Source: Streptomyces sulfonofaciens (lineage in GTDB: Bacteria > Actinomycetota > Actinomycetes > Streptomycetales > Streptomycetaceae). Taken from it: a DNA stretch of 64,000 bases. Numbering within the stretch: position 1 is the stretch's first letter; each line of letters begins with the position of its first letter. Below, in pieces: positions 1-10,500 of the stretch. The translations under genes and the position numbers were made by a program. The notes beneath the pieces are model-generated. The model made no database searches. It was not told where the DNA came from and saw only the letters and a list, made by a program, of their open reading frames with translations. The stretch is from NCBI RefSeq assembly GCF_014656295.1, contig NZ_BNCD01000005.1, forward strand, positions 248,001-312,000, read 5' to 3'.

Positions 1-186
1 CTCGACCCCGCGGGGAACGTCCTGTCCCACCGCACCACCGGCGAGGACGGCGTCTACGCCTTCACCGACCTCCCGGACGGCCACTACACGGTGGTCGCCG
101 CGGGATACCCGCCCCGCTCCACGCCGTTCACCCTCGGCAGGGACGGCACCGACACCTTCGACATCGAGCTGGGGCACGAGAGCTGA
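1..186 (+). CDS. C-terminal fragment of a protein with a carboxypeptidase-regulatory-like (SdrB-type) domain
   Basis: Reading frame 1 is open from the window edge to TGA at 184-186, giving 61 residues. The pattern G-x-V followed by TGEDGVYAFTDLPDGHYTV and a closing acidic beta-strand is typical of carboxypeptidase-regulatory-like or collagen-binding B-type beta-sandwich repeats. In Streptomyces these sit at the C-terminus of surface, secreted or transporter proteins. The N-terminal part is outside the window, so the full function cannot be read. The gene converges on the lipid synthase operon, and a strong hairpin separates them. Confidence 0.7.
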   Translation, partial: LDPAGNVLSHRTTGEDGVYAFTDLPDGHYTVVAAGYPPRSTPFTLGRDGTDTFDIELGHES

Positions 187-242
187 GCCCTCGGCCCCGG
201 CCCGGCCCGGCACCGGACACCGGTCCACCGGGAGCAGGCGGT

Positions 243-272
243 CCACCGGGGCCCCTCCGGCGGCCCCGGTGG
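243..272. terminator. Bidirectional hairpin terminator
   Basis: A perfect 11-bp inverted repeat (arms 243-253 and 262-272, 8-nt loop) lies between two convergent stop codons, 56 bp after the + strand gene and 3 bp after the pfaD stop. There is no U-tract, as is usual for Streptomyces terminators. Confidence 0.7.
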
Positions 273-275
273 GGT

Positions 276-1937
276 TCACGGGGCCGCCGGGGCGGTGCCC
301 GGCCGCCCGCCGGCGGCCGTGGCCCGCGCGGGATCCGCCAAGGCGGTGGAGCCGGCGGGATCCGCGGCATCCGTGCCGGGCGGCGGCAGGCGGTAGCGGG
401 CGCAGGCGGACGGCAGGTGGACGCCGGCCAGCCGGAGCTGGGTGACACGGGAGTGGAAGGCGGCGCCGCGCAGCAGGTGCCCGGCGACGGCGGCGACGCC
501 CCTGGCGCCCGGGTCGGCCAGGGCGCTGCCGGCGGTCCAGGCGTTGAAGGCCCCCATGGCGGGCCCGCACCACACCTGCCAGTCGCCCTGCCGCTCCGCC
601 TCGCCCTCGGTGGCCCAGCGCGAGGCCATGCCCAGGTACCAGCGGAAGACCATCGCCATCCGGTACCTGGGGTCCGTCTCGGCACGCCGCAGCCACTCGG
701 GGTGGTGGCGCGCGAGGTAGTCGGCGGTGTCCTGCCAGACCCGGGCGACGGGCCTGCGCAGGACGCGCTCCTCCAGGTGGCGGAGCTCGGCGGGCGGCAG
801 CTCCGCGAGGCCAGCGTGGTCCCGGTACAGCCGGGACAGCCGGCCCGCGTGGGCGGCGAACACCGTGCCGCGGGCGAGCACCTGCACCTGGACGCCCTGC
901 TCGAACATGTCCGCGGCCGGTGCCATGGTGCAGTCCGCGGGACCGGCGGCGGCCAGCAGCCGTTTGACGGCCGACGAGGTGCCGGCCTCCAAGGTGGCCT
1001 GGTTGACGGAGCCGGTGACCACGTAGGAGGCGCCCAGGGCCAGGGCCGCGACCACGGACTCCGGAGTACCGATGCCGCCCGCCGCCCCGATCCGCACGGG
1101 CGCCCGGTGCGGGTGCTCGCGCGCCACCCGGTCCCGCAGCCCCACGATCACGGGCAGCATCACGGCCAGCGCACGGCGGTCGGTGTGGCCGCCGGAGTCG
1201 GCCTCGAAGGTGATGTCGTCGGCCATCGGCACGGCCCGGGCCAGCTCGGCCTGCTCCGCGTCGGCCAGGCCGCGGGCCACCAGGTCCGCCAGCAGCTCCG
1301 GCGGTGCGGGCCGCAGGAACAGCTCGGCGGTCTCCGGCCGGGAGACCTTCGCGATCAGCCGGTTCTCCACCCGCACCCCGCCCGGCGCGCCCGGCGCGCG
1401 CCGCAGGCCGGCCACCCTGTACCGCACCAGGTCCGGTGTGAGCTGGACGAACGCCGACGCCTCCACACAGCGCACCCCGTACCGCAGGCAGGCGTCGACA
1501 CACCGGCGCTCCAGGGCCGGGTCCATCGGGCTGTGGATGAGGTTGCAGGCGTAGGCGCGGCCCGTGTCGCCCAGTTCCCGCGCCAGGCGCCGCAGGGCCG
1601 CGTCGACCCGGGCCTCCGGCAGCCCGGCCGCACCGAACGACGCCAGGTACCCGGCCCGGGACAGCGCGATGACCAGGTCCTCCCCGGAGATGCCGCCCGC
1701 CATCGACCCGGCCATGTACGCATGGCGCACCCCGTGCCACCGCCGGAACTCCGCCGAACCCAGCCTGCCGGGGTGCTGCGGCGCCGCCACGGCCAGGACG
1801 GTGGCGCCGCTGCCCGGGGCCGGCGGATCGCAGAGCGCACCCGGCTTGCCCCCGCTGCTGACGATGTAACAGGGCCGGTCGAGGTCCGCGAGGACCGCGT
1901 ACACGCCCTCCGCGTCGGAACGCACCGCCCGGCCCAT
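276..1937 (-). CDS. pfaD: PfaD-like FMN-dependent enoyl reductase of a Pfa-type lipid synthase
   Basis: The product is 553 residues and resembles PfaD, the trans-acting enoyl reductase of polyunsaturated-fatty-acid and secondary-lipid synthases, a nitronate-monooxygenase-like TIM barrel. Visible hallmarks are an N-terminal YIVSSGGKPGAL segment, HAYMAGSMAGGISGEDLV, an FMN phosphate-binding GGIGTPESV at about residues 287-295, and a long C-terminal part with tryptophan-rich helices. I chose the ATG at 1937 because the dehydratase stop overlaps it (TGATG), which implies translational coupling. A longer in-frame extension exists but only covers the upstream gene. The last 30 residues are Ala/Pro/Gly-rich and probably disordered. 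It should reduce enoyl-ACP intermediates made by the two upstream proteins. Confidence 0.88.
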   Translation of the reverse strand: MGRAVRSDAEGVYAVLADLDRPCYIVSSGGKPGALCDPPAPGSGATVLAVAAPQHPGRLGSAEFRRWHGVRHAYMAGSMAGGISGEDLVIALSRAGYLASFGAAGLPEARVDAALRRLARELGDTGRAYACNLIHSPMDPALERRCVDACLRYGVRCVEASAFVQLTPDLVRYRVAGLRRAPGAPGGVRVENRLIAKVSRPETAELFLRPAPPELLADLVARGLADAEQAELARAVPMADDITFEADSGGHTDRRALAVMLPVIVGLRDRVAREHPHRAPVRIGAAGGIGTPESVVAALALGASYVVTGSVNQATLEAGTSSAVKRLLAAAGPADCTMAPAADMFEQGVQVQVLARGTVFAAHAGRLSRLYRDHAGLAELPPAELRHLEERVLRRPVARVWQDTADYLARHHPEWLRRAETDPRYRMAMVFRWYLGMASRWATEGEAERQGDWQVWCGPAMGAFNAWTAGSALADPGARGVAAVAGHLLRGAAFHSRVTQLRLAGVHLPSACARYRLPPPGTDAADPAGSTALADPARATAAGGRPGTAPAAP

Positions 1938-4510
1938 CACGCGCCGCCCCGCTGCGCGCCGCGCAGGGCGGCACGGAAGTCGGCGGCCAGGTTCTCCACC
2001 TGGTAGATGCGCACCTCGTCGCGCCAGACGCTGCCGTCGGCACGCACCAGGACGCGGTCCCCCTCCCGGCGCACCTCGCGCACGTGCACCTCGCCGCGGA
2101 CCCGCCGGTGCTCGCGCAGGATCTGCCCGCGGTAGCTCCAGCGCAGTTCCTCGCCCACCGCCACGTGCATCCGCGGCTCGGGCAGCCCGTCCAGTAGGCC
2201 GGTGCCCAGCGCGAACGCGTGCACCGCCTGGTAGAGCATCTGCACGCTGACGGACCCGGGCAGCACGGGGTCGTGGGGGAAGTGCTGCTCGAAGAACCAG
2301 TCGTCGGCGCGCACGGGCTTCTCGCACAGCACGTACCCGGCCCCGTGCTCCCCGCCCTCCGGCACCAGCCATGCCTCCTGGAGCAGCGCCAGGCGGCCGC
2401 GGCCCAGCCGGGTGTCGCCCGCCGGGTGCAGCCGCAGGACCCCGCCCGGGGCCGGTGAGCCGTCGTCGAGCCACGGCCGGCGCGGGGCGTCGCCGTCCAG
2501 TCCCTGGTGGCCGGCGAGCAGCTCGGGTGTGAGGAAGCCGTGCACCGCCTCACCCGTGTAGAACGTCCGGCCGCCGGTGCTCAGGGAGAAGTCGTAGCGG
2601 TGCATGATGCCGCCCGGCAGCGGGGAGTGCGCACGCAGTACGGTGCGCTGCTCCACCGTGGTCCCGCGCAGTTCGACGTCCTCCAGCAGCCGGGCACGGC
2701 CGGTGAGGTTGCGGCAGCTCAGGCTCCGGTCCGGATACTCGCCCGAGATCCCGAGCGCACCGCTGAAGCCGCCCGCCGGTTGCAGTGCCGCCTCCATGAG
2801 GGCCAGTTGGGGCAGCGTGCCGTTGTTCTCCCTGACGAACCACGGGTCCGGGGGCACGTCGTACTCCCAGGCGCCCTCGGTCCCCGGCCGGTACCCACCC
2901 GACTGCGGGCGCCGCGTCATCCGGTCCACCAGACGGAAGTCGCCGCGTGGCAGGCGGGGCCGCACCCGGGCGCTGACACGGGGCAGACCGGGCAGGCGCA
3001 CGGCGCCGTGGTCGCCCTCGGCCAGGAAGGCGATCTGCAACTCGTCCAGCTCGGCCCGCCGCCCCGAGGCGGTCGTGCGCGGACTGCGGCGCTCCCACCC
3101 CATCGCCTCGGTGCCCGCGGCCGGCACCAGGGTGACGCCCAGGTCCCACAGCCGCGCCAGCGGCCGGCCGCCGACGGTGACCTGGCAGTCGGCGGTCGCG
3201 TACGGCAGGGGAAGCAGGCCGGTGGCGGACACGTGCAGCTCCATGTGGAGGACGGCGCCGGGCGGTACGGCGGGGCCGGTGGTCCCGGCGGCCCTGGTGC
3301 TCCCGGCGGCCCCGGTGGTCCCTGCCGGGGCGAGCGTTTCGACGCGTACGGGGCGCCCGGTCGAGGGGGTGGCCCGCGCGCCCGGCACGCACAGGTGGAA
3401 GCCCTGCCAGAAGACGTACACCCGCAGCGCCTCCAGGGCGGCCGCCACCAGATGCGCCCAGGTGCCGGCGCCCGCCTTCGCGGTGTCCGCGGCCGGCCGG
3501 GTGGTGGCGAGCAGCCGGCCCTGTGCGTGCGCGCCGTCGCGGGGACCGGTGAGCGCGAGATCGGCCAGCAGCCGGGCGGGCCACGGCGCCGGAAGCGCTT
3601 CGGGCGGCAGCCCGCTCTGGTCGAAGGCGGCGCCGAGGACGGCGCGGAAGCGGCCCGCGGCAAGCGCGTCGAGCTCGGCCGCCGCAAGCCGGGCCACCGT
3701 GGTACGGGCCGGTGGCCGGGGGTCGGGCGGGTACCTGAGCACCGGGCGCGGCGGCCAGGGGCGCTCCTGGGCGTCCGCCGGCTCCACCCGGGTGAGCCCG
3801 GCCAGGGGGCTTCGGCCCTCCAGGACCTGCCGACCGCGGTCCGTCGCGGCCACCCGCAGGCCGGCCGGGACCGGGGGGATCGGGCGCTGCCAGGACAGCA
3901 GGACGGCACCGGCGCCCACGCCGGCCTCGGCCCGTGCACCAGCCGCCTCGGTCGTCCCGCCTGTCCTGCCTGCCTCGGTCGTCCCGCCCGTCCTGCCTGG
4001 TTCGGCCGCCTCGGCCATGTCTGTCGGGCCGCTCGTGCAGGCCGCGGCGTTCGTGCCGCCCGTACCGGTTGCGGTGTTCGTGCCGCCCGTACGGGTCGTG
4101 GCGGTCGTGGCGGTTCCGGTGCCGGCAGCCGCCTCGGCGGCGTGCGGCGCGGTGGCCAGGGCCCGCAGTACCTGAGAAACGGCGTCGACGACCGCTTCCG
4201 CGCCCTCGGACGGCCCTTCGCCGGTGCCGGGTGCGGGGGCGTACGGGAGGCGGGCAGCCGTCCTGCCCCGCGGTGCCCGGCTGAGCTGCCATGCCGTGAT
4301 GGCCTCGTGCGCGCCGAGCACCGCGGCGTGCGCCTCCTGGAGCCGGGCGGCGAGGCGCCCTGCCAGGTCCGCGGGCGGGCCCGGCTGCGCGGGCGCGGCC
4401 GGTGGCGGGGCCGCGGACGCGGGGGCCACCGTAGGGGGCGGTGCGGGCTGTGGGGCGGGCGGTGCGGGTGGGATCGGGAGGGGGATGCCGTCGAAGGTGA
4501 GCTCGTCCAT
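1937..4510 (-). CDS. Stand-alone double hotdog dehydratase protein (PfaC C-terminal half-like)
   Basis: The product is 857 residues. An N-terminal Pro/Ala-rich and Thr/Gly-rich region (about residues 1-210) is followed by two FabA/PfaC-type hotdog regions. The second carries HFPHDPVLPGS near residue 743, the catalytic histidine/PG signature of FabA-like dehydratases. The first is recognisable around residues 540-650 and looks more degenerate. Classical PfaC is KS-CLF-DH-DH; here no ketosynthase or chain-length-factor domain is present, only the dehydratase half. The start overlaps the stop of the large synthase gene (TGATG at 4508-4512) and the stop overlaps pfaD. It is expected to dehydrate 3-hydroxyacyl-ACP, possibly with isomerisation. 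A Thr/Gly-rich linker is encoded by imperfect short DNA repeats near 3945-4140. Confidence 0.82.
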   Translation of the reverse strand: MDELTFDGIPLPIPPAPPAPQPAPPPTVAPASAAPPPAAPAQPGPPADLAGRLAARLQEAHAAVLGAHEAITAWQLSRAPRGRTAARLPYAPAPGTGEGPSEGAEAVVDAVSQVLRALATAPHAAEAAAGTGTATTATTRTGGTNTATGTGGTNAAACTSGPTDMAEAAEPGRTGGTTEAGRTGGTTEAAGARAEAGVGAGAVLLSWQRPIPPVPAGLRVAATDRGRQVLEGRSPLAGLTRVEPADAQERPWPPRPVLRYPPDPRPPARTTVARLAAAELDALAAGRFRAVLGAAFDQSGLPPEALPAPWPARLLADLALTGPRDGAHAQGRLLATTRPAADTAKAGAGTWAHLVAAALEALRVYVFWQGFHLCVPGARATPSTGRPVRVETLAPAGTTGAAGSTRAAGTTGPAVPPGAVLHMELHVSATGLLPLPYATADCQVTVGGRPLARLWDLGVTLVPAAGTEAMGWERRSPRTTASGRRAELDELQIAFLAEGDHGAVRLPGLPRVSARVRPRLPRGDFRLVDRMTRRPQSGGYRPGTEGAWEYDVPPDPWFVRENNGTLPQLALMEAALQPAGGFSGALGISGEYPDRSLSCRNLTGRARLLEDVELRGTTVEQRTVLRAHSPLPGGIMHRYDFSLSTGGRTFYTGEAVHGFLTPELLAGHQGLDGDAPRRPWLDDGSPAPGGVLRLHPAGDTRLGRGRLALLQEAWLVPEGGEHGAGYVLCEKPVRADDWFFEQHFPHDPVLPGSVSVQMLYQAVHAFALGTGLLDGLPEPRMHVAVGEELRWSYRGQILREHRRVRGEVHVREVRREGDRVLVRADGSVWRDEVRIYQVENLAADFRAALRGAQRGGA
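3945..4140 (-). repeat. Imperfect short repeats encoding a Thr/Gly linker
   Basis: Inside the dehydratase gene, near-repeated segments (for example GTTCGTGCCGCCCGTAC occurring twice) encode runs such as RTGGTTEAGRTGGTTEA and TGGTNTATGTGGTN. They look like slippage-expanded linker DNA between the N-terminal region and the first hotdog domain. Confidence 0.6.
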
Positions 4511-7500
4511 CAGCCGTGTCCTCCGCTGCCGTCACCCGGGGCGGGAACACCGGCGCGGTCGACGAACCCGGGGATGAGGTCGCCGGGGTGGTCGAGCCAG
4601 AGGAAGCGCAGTCCCTCCCACCGCTGGAGGGCCCGCCCTTCGGGTGTGCACGCGGTGAGGGTGAGCAGGGAGAACATCGACGCGGCCGAGGCCGGGTCCT
4701 GCACGTCCGCGACGATGGCGAAGGGCTCGTCGTCGGGCAGGGGCGCGTACAGCGCCAGCCGCTCCACCGACACCGGCACCGGCAGGGCGTCCTTGTCGGC
4801 GAGTTCCAGCAGGGCCAGCAGACCGGTCTGGAGGAGCAGGTCGGCCGGTGCCGGGCGGTAGAGCCGGCCCGCGTACGCGCCGCCGGCCAGGTCTGCGCCG
4901 GGCATCCGCGCGCTCACCACCAGGCGGCCGGGGGCCTCTTCGAGGACGTCCCGCAGGCCCGTCAGGGTGGGGCCGTGGAACAGCCTGCCGTCCGCGTACC
5001 CGGGGTGCGGTGCGGTGCCGCAGCGGTACGGCGGCAGCTCGACGGCCGGGGGCGCACCGGGTTCGTCGGAGAGCAGGAAGCCGCCCTCGTAGTGCGGTGT
5101 GCCGTCCGGTCCCGCGTCGCTGATGCGCACCCGGGTGAGGCGGGCCGCCAGCTCGGGTTGCGGGTCGCGGGTCAGCCGCACCCGGAACCGCTCGGGGTGC
5201 CCCGGGGCGAGGAAGACGCCGCGGGTGATGCGGAAGTCGCGGCACTCGGTCACCGGACGGCTGTCGCCGTGCGCGCGCTCGACGGTGTGCAGGGCCCAGC
5301 CGACGGCGGCGGCCATGGGCAGCACCGGGGTGCCGCCGATGCGGTGGTCGCGCAGCAGCGGCTGCTCGCCCAGGCCCGTGAGCAGGCGGTGCGCGGTGTA
5401 CCCGGCCTCGGGCAGCGGGTCGCAGCGCCTGAACAGGTCCGCGGTGGGTCCCAGGACGACCACACCGCCGCGGGCCGCCGCCGTACCCGCGCCGTCCGCG
5501 CTCGCGCCCTCCGTATCCGCGCCCTCCGTATCCGCGCCGTCCGTATCCGTGCCGTTCGTACCCACGCCGCTGCCGGGGGCGGCGGGGGCCAGCTCCGCCA
5601 GGAAGTACCGGCAGCCCTCCTCGCGGGAGAGCACCGGAACGCCGGCGTCGGTGAAGACCTGCTGCACCGCGGCGGCCATGCCGCCCTCCCAGGGGCCCCA
5701 GGCGAGGGGCAGCACCCGGCAGTCGGGGTGTGCGGCCTGGTAGGCGCAGCCGAACAGGTTGAGGGACTGGTTGGCCAGGGCGTAGTCCGCCTGCCGGAGG
5801 TTGCCCGAGGTGCCGGCGACCGACGAGAAGAGGACCAGGAGCCGCAGCCGGTCCGCCTCCAGCGCGGCGAGCACGTGCCGCAGGCCGGCCAGCTTGGTGT
5901 CGACCACGGGCGCGATCGTCTCGGCGGTGGCCTCCGACAGCGGCCGGTCCCGCAGGATGCCCGCGCCGTGCAGCACCCCGGTGATCCGGTCCGCGTGGGG
6001 GGCCAGCGCCTCGGCCACCGCACCGGCGTCGGACACGTCCGCCGCCGCGTAGTCGGCCCGTACGCCCCGGGCCCGCAGGGACTGGAGCGTGTGCCGGATG
6101 TCGCGCTGCTGGAGCAGCCGGGTGCGGTCCCGCTCGATGCGGTCCCGCACCGGGGCCGTGCCCGGGTCCTCAGCCGCGTCGCGGGCGCGCGCCTCAAGGG
6201 CGGCGGACAGCTCCTCGGGGGTGCGCAGGTCCGCGGCCCACTCCGGCTCCGGCTCCAGCGGGGTGCGGCCGAGCAGGACGTAACCGCAGCGGTGGTCCTG
6301 GGCGAGCGCCTCGACGCACCAGGCCGTGATGCCCCTGGCGCCACCGGTGACCAGCAGCACGTCCTGTTCGGTCAGCGGCGCGGCGGGCGGGGCCGCGGGG
6401 GCCTCGTCGCCGGGTGCGGGCGCCAGCCGGGGCGTGCGGCGGCCGCGGGAGTCGACCCCGACCTCGCGGACGTCGGTGGCCACGTCCGCGAGCTCGGCGG
6501 TGAACGCCCCGGCGACCTCGGCCGCCGACAGTGCGGGAGCGAAGTCCAGGGCGCGGCAGAACAGGGTGGTCGCCTCCAGGGCGACGGTCTTGACCAGTCC
6601 GCCGAGGCCGCCGGCGAGCGCGGCCGTGCCGTCGCCGCCCGAGCCCGCGTAGCCGAGCGCGCCGTCGAGCCGGGTCACCGTCACCAGACCCGCCCGGGTG
6701 CCGGTGCCGGCCGCCGCCTCCAGCGCGGGACGCACCAGCTTGGCGACGAGCACGGAGTGCCGCAGCCGCCTGACGACCTCCTCGGCGTCGGTGTCCGTCC
6801 CCCGGCTGACCGGCAGCACGCACAGGTCGAGGCGCTCCGCGGCGGACAGGATCCCGGTGAGGCTCGCCCCGAGGGCGTCCTCGCTCCAGTCCGCCAGACC
6901 GGGCGTGCCGGGGGAGTCGGGAGTGCCCGGGGCGCCCGGGGCCTCACCGCCGGGGTCCCGGGCGGGCGTCGCGCCCGGCAGGGCGAGGCGGGTGGTGCGC
7001 CAGCCGGCGTCGGCCAGGGCCCCTGCCAGGGTGCCGGTCAGTTCGCCGCCGTCGTCGAGGAACAGGGCGTGCGGCCGGTCGGCGAAGGCGTCCGTGCACA
7101 CGTCGGGCTCGGGCAGCGCCGCCAGGGCGACGGCGGTGCGGCCCGGCGCGGAGTGCCGTGCGGGGCTGCGCAGTTGGGGCTGGGGGTTCAGGAGGATGCC
7201 CCTGGCCAGCTCCGTGAGCTGCCGCACGGTCTTGGCCTCGCTGAAGCGGTACAGCTCGCTGCGGTCGATCACCGGGTAGCGGCGCCACATCTCCGCGGCG
7301 ATCTCCACCTGCTTCAGCGAGTCGATGCCCAGCTCCTCCTGGATGTGCATGTCGGGCTCGATCATGTCCAGGTCGTAGCCGGTCTTCTCGGCGATCACCG
7401 CCCGGAACTCGCGTTCCAGCTCCTCCGGGTCCAGATCGGCGATGTCCACCGCGGCGGGGCGGGCGTCCTCCTCGCTCTGCCGTGCGGCCCACAGTTCCGC

Positions 7501-10500
7501 GAGGGCGGAGATGTTCTCCCCCGCGGAGTCCGCGGCCGGGTCCGGGACGGCCGCGGACTCCGCCGCCGTGGCCGTGGCCGTGTCCCGGTCACCGGCGCCG
7601 GGCGGCGGGCCGGTGCGCTGCCGCGGCAGGACGCCGTCGGGCAGCGCGTCGAACACCGGGGAGCCGTTCGCCACGTGGCCCTCCGGCACACCGCCGTGTT
7701 CCGGCACACCGCCGTGCTGCGGCACTCCGCCGCCCCCCGGCACACCGCCGTCCGGCCGCGCACCGTTCGCCGCGCCGCCCGCAGGCACGGCCCCGTGCGG
7801 GGGCGCACCGGACGGGCCGGGCACCGGGCCCGCACCCGTCGGGCCGGCCGGCGCGTCCGTGCCGTGCACCGCGGGCCGGAGCATGTCGCGTACCGCCTCG
7901 CCTGCCCGCGTGTGCGCCCGGCCCAGTGCCAGGCTGTGCTCGGTGACCGCGTCGACCGCCGCCAGCAGCGCGGGATCGAGTTCCCGGCCGCCCGCGGTGC
8001 CCTCGCGCAGCAGTGCCGTCAGTTGTTCGGCGGTGCGAACCTGGCCGTCCAGGTAGCGGCTGTGCGCCGCCAGGTGCTCGGCGGCGGCGCGGGAGAGCGG
8101 ATCGCCCTCCCAGGCGCAGGGCGCCGCGGGTGACGGCCCGGCGGGTGCCGGTGGTGGCTGCGCGGCCCCCGCGGCACGGGCCGCGGGGGCCTGGGGGGCC
8201 TCGGGGGCCGCCTGCGCGGAACCCGGCGCGCCGGTCGCGCCGGTCGCGCCGCCCACCCGGGTCGTGTCGGTCGCACCGGTCGGCGCAGGCGCGCCGGTCG
8301 GATCGGCCGGACCGGTGGCCTCGGGCGGCTCGCCCGCCTGTGTCGCCTCGGCCGTCAGCCGGGCCATCAGCTCCTCGTAGGCGGGCCTACGCCGCTCCAC
8401 GGCGAACAGCGGTCCTTCGAGGCGGCGGGCCACCGAGGAGGGCGCGGGCCGCTCGGCGCGGGGCGGCGCCGCGTACCGGTCGAGACCGTTCAGCGGCAGC
8501 CCCAGCACGGCGAGCCGCACGGCCGCCTCCAGCAGGGTGGCGCAACTGTCCGAACCCGGGCCGCCGTCGCAGGCGAACGCCTCCACGGAGTGCTCCGCCA
8601 GGGTGCGCCGCACCAGCGACGTCAGGGTCCGCCGGGGCCCGAACTCGACGAAGACCCGCACCCCGTCCGCGTGCATCTCCGCAAGCCGGGCCGCGAAGTC
8701 CACCGGGCGGCCGAGCTGCGCCACGAGGGTGGCGCGGTTGGCCGCCGGGTCCGCGCCGTACACCGCGCCCGCGGCGCCGGCGTACACCCGCACCCCGGGG
8801 GCGCCGAAGTCGACCCTCGCGCAGGCGGTGGCGAACGCGTCGGTGGCGTGGGCGACCAGGGGCGTGTGGAAGGCGGCGGCGACCGGCAGCCGCACGGCGC
8901 CCAGGCCGCGCTCGGCGCACCACGCCACGAACCGCTCGACCGCGGGCGTCGGCCCGCCGAGCGCGTGTTCGTCGGGGGCGTTGCGGTTGCACACCGTCAG
9001 GTCGGGGTGGCTGCGCAGGGCGTCGTCGAGCTCGCCGCGGGGCATCCGCACGGCGGCCATCGCCCCGGGATCGGTGTCCGGGCCCGGCGGCTGCTCCATC
9101 GCCAGGCCGCGGGCGCGGGCGAGTGAGGTGAACGCGGTGCCGTCCAGCACACCGGCCGCCCACAGCGCCGTCAGTTCACCGAAGCTGTGGCCGAGCACCC
9201 CGTCCGGCGCGAACCCCAGCTCCCGCAGGAACCGGAACTGGCCCATGGACAGCGCGCCGATCGCCGGCTGCGCGTACGAGGTGCGGCGCAGCCGCTCGCC
9301 GTGCGCCCGCGCGTCACCGGTGCCCGGCGGCGGGAAGACGGCCCGCCCCAGCCCGTCGGCGGCCGGGAAGAGGTCGCCGGCGGCGTCGAAGGCGTCCCGC
9401 ACCGGGGGCAGGGCCAGGGCGGCGTGCAGGCCCATCTCCACGTACTGGCTGCCCTGGCCGGTGAAGAGCGCGGCCACCCCGGTGCCCTCGGGCAGGGCCC
9501 GGCGACGGTAGTGGACACCTCGCGGATGGCTCCAGCCGTCCGGTTCCCGCCCGCTGCGCACCGTCGCGCGCAGCCGCTCCACCGCGAGGGCGACCAGTTC
9601 GGCATGGTGCCGCGGGTCCGCGGCCACCAGGCCGAGCCGGGCGTGGTCCGGCGGGGCGGGGAGGGGGTCCGGGGCGTCGCCGCGCTCCAGGCGCTCCAGC
9701 AGCAGCGCGGGGTCGGGTGCGTGCCAGAGGCAGGGGCGCGGCGTCTCGTGCAGGGCGCGGTCGCGGTCGGCAGCGCTGCCGGGGTGCTCCTCCAGGACGG
9801 CGTGGTAGTTCACGCCGCCGAATCCGAACGCGGACACCCCGGCCCTGCGCACCCGCCGGGACGCGTCCCGCAGCCACGGCCGGGCGGCGGTGCTCACGTA
9901 GAGCGCGCTGTCCTCGGCCAGGGTGCGGGCGTTCGGCCGGGTGACGTTGATGGTGGGCGGCAGCACCTTGTGGTGCAGCGCCAGCGCGGCCTTGATCATC
10001 CCCGCGGCGCCGGCCGCCGCCTTGGTGTGGCCGATCTGCGACTTCACGCTGCCGACGGCCGCGTAGTGGTGGTCGTCCGGGGTGGCGAGCAGGGTGTTCA
10101 GGGCGGACAGCTCGACCTCGTCGCCGGCGGGGGTGCCGGTGCCGTGGGCCTCGATCAGGCCGACGGACCGCGCGGCGCAGTCCGCGTCCGCGTAGGCGCG
10201 CCGCAGCGCGCGGAGCTGGCCCTCGCCGCTCGGCGCGTAGATGCTCTTCGCGCTGCCGTCGCTCGAACTGCCCAGACCGCGCAGCACCGCGTAGATCCGG
10301 TCGCCGTCCCGCTCCGCGTCCGCCAGGCGCCGCAGTGCCAGCATGCCGATGCCCTCGCCGACCAGCGTGCCGTCCGCCGCCGTGTCGAAGGGCCTGACCC
10401 GGCCGCTCAGCGACAGGGCGGGCGTCTTGCTGAAGCACATGAAGGAGACGACGGAGTTGTCCGCGTCGCAGCCGCCGGTGAGCATCACGTCGGCGCGCCT

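Noticed and set aside
2917..3939. Collagen-like PPGPPG repeats in a minus-strand frame
   Set aside because: They arise from reading the Thr/Gly linker DNA of the dehydratase gene in another frame; the true frame continues without interruption.
2507..8133. Very long open frames on the + strand opposite the lipid synthase genes (up to about 1,200 codons)
   Set aside because: They are antisense shadows caused by high GC: composition is Arg/Gly/Pro/Gln-rich, no domains are recognisable, and the minus strand carries clear catalytic motifs throughout.
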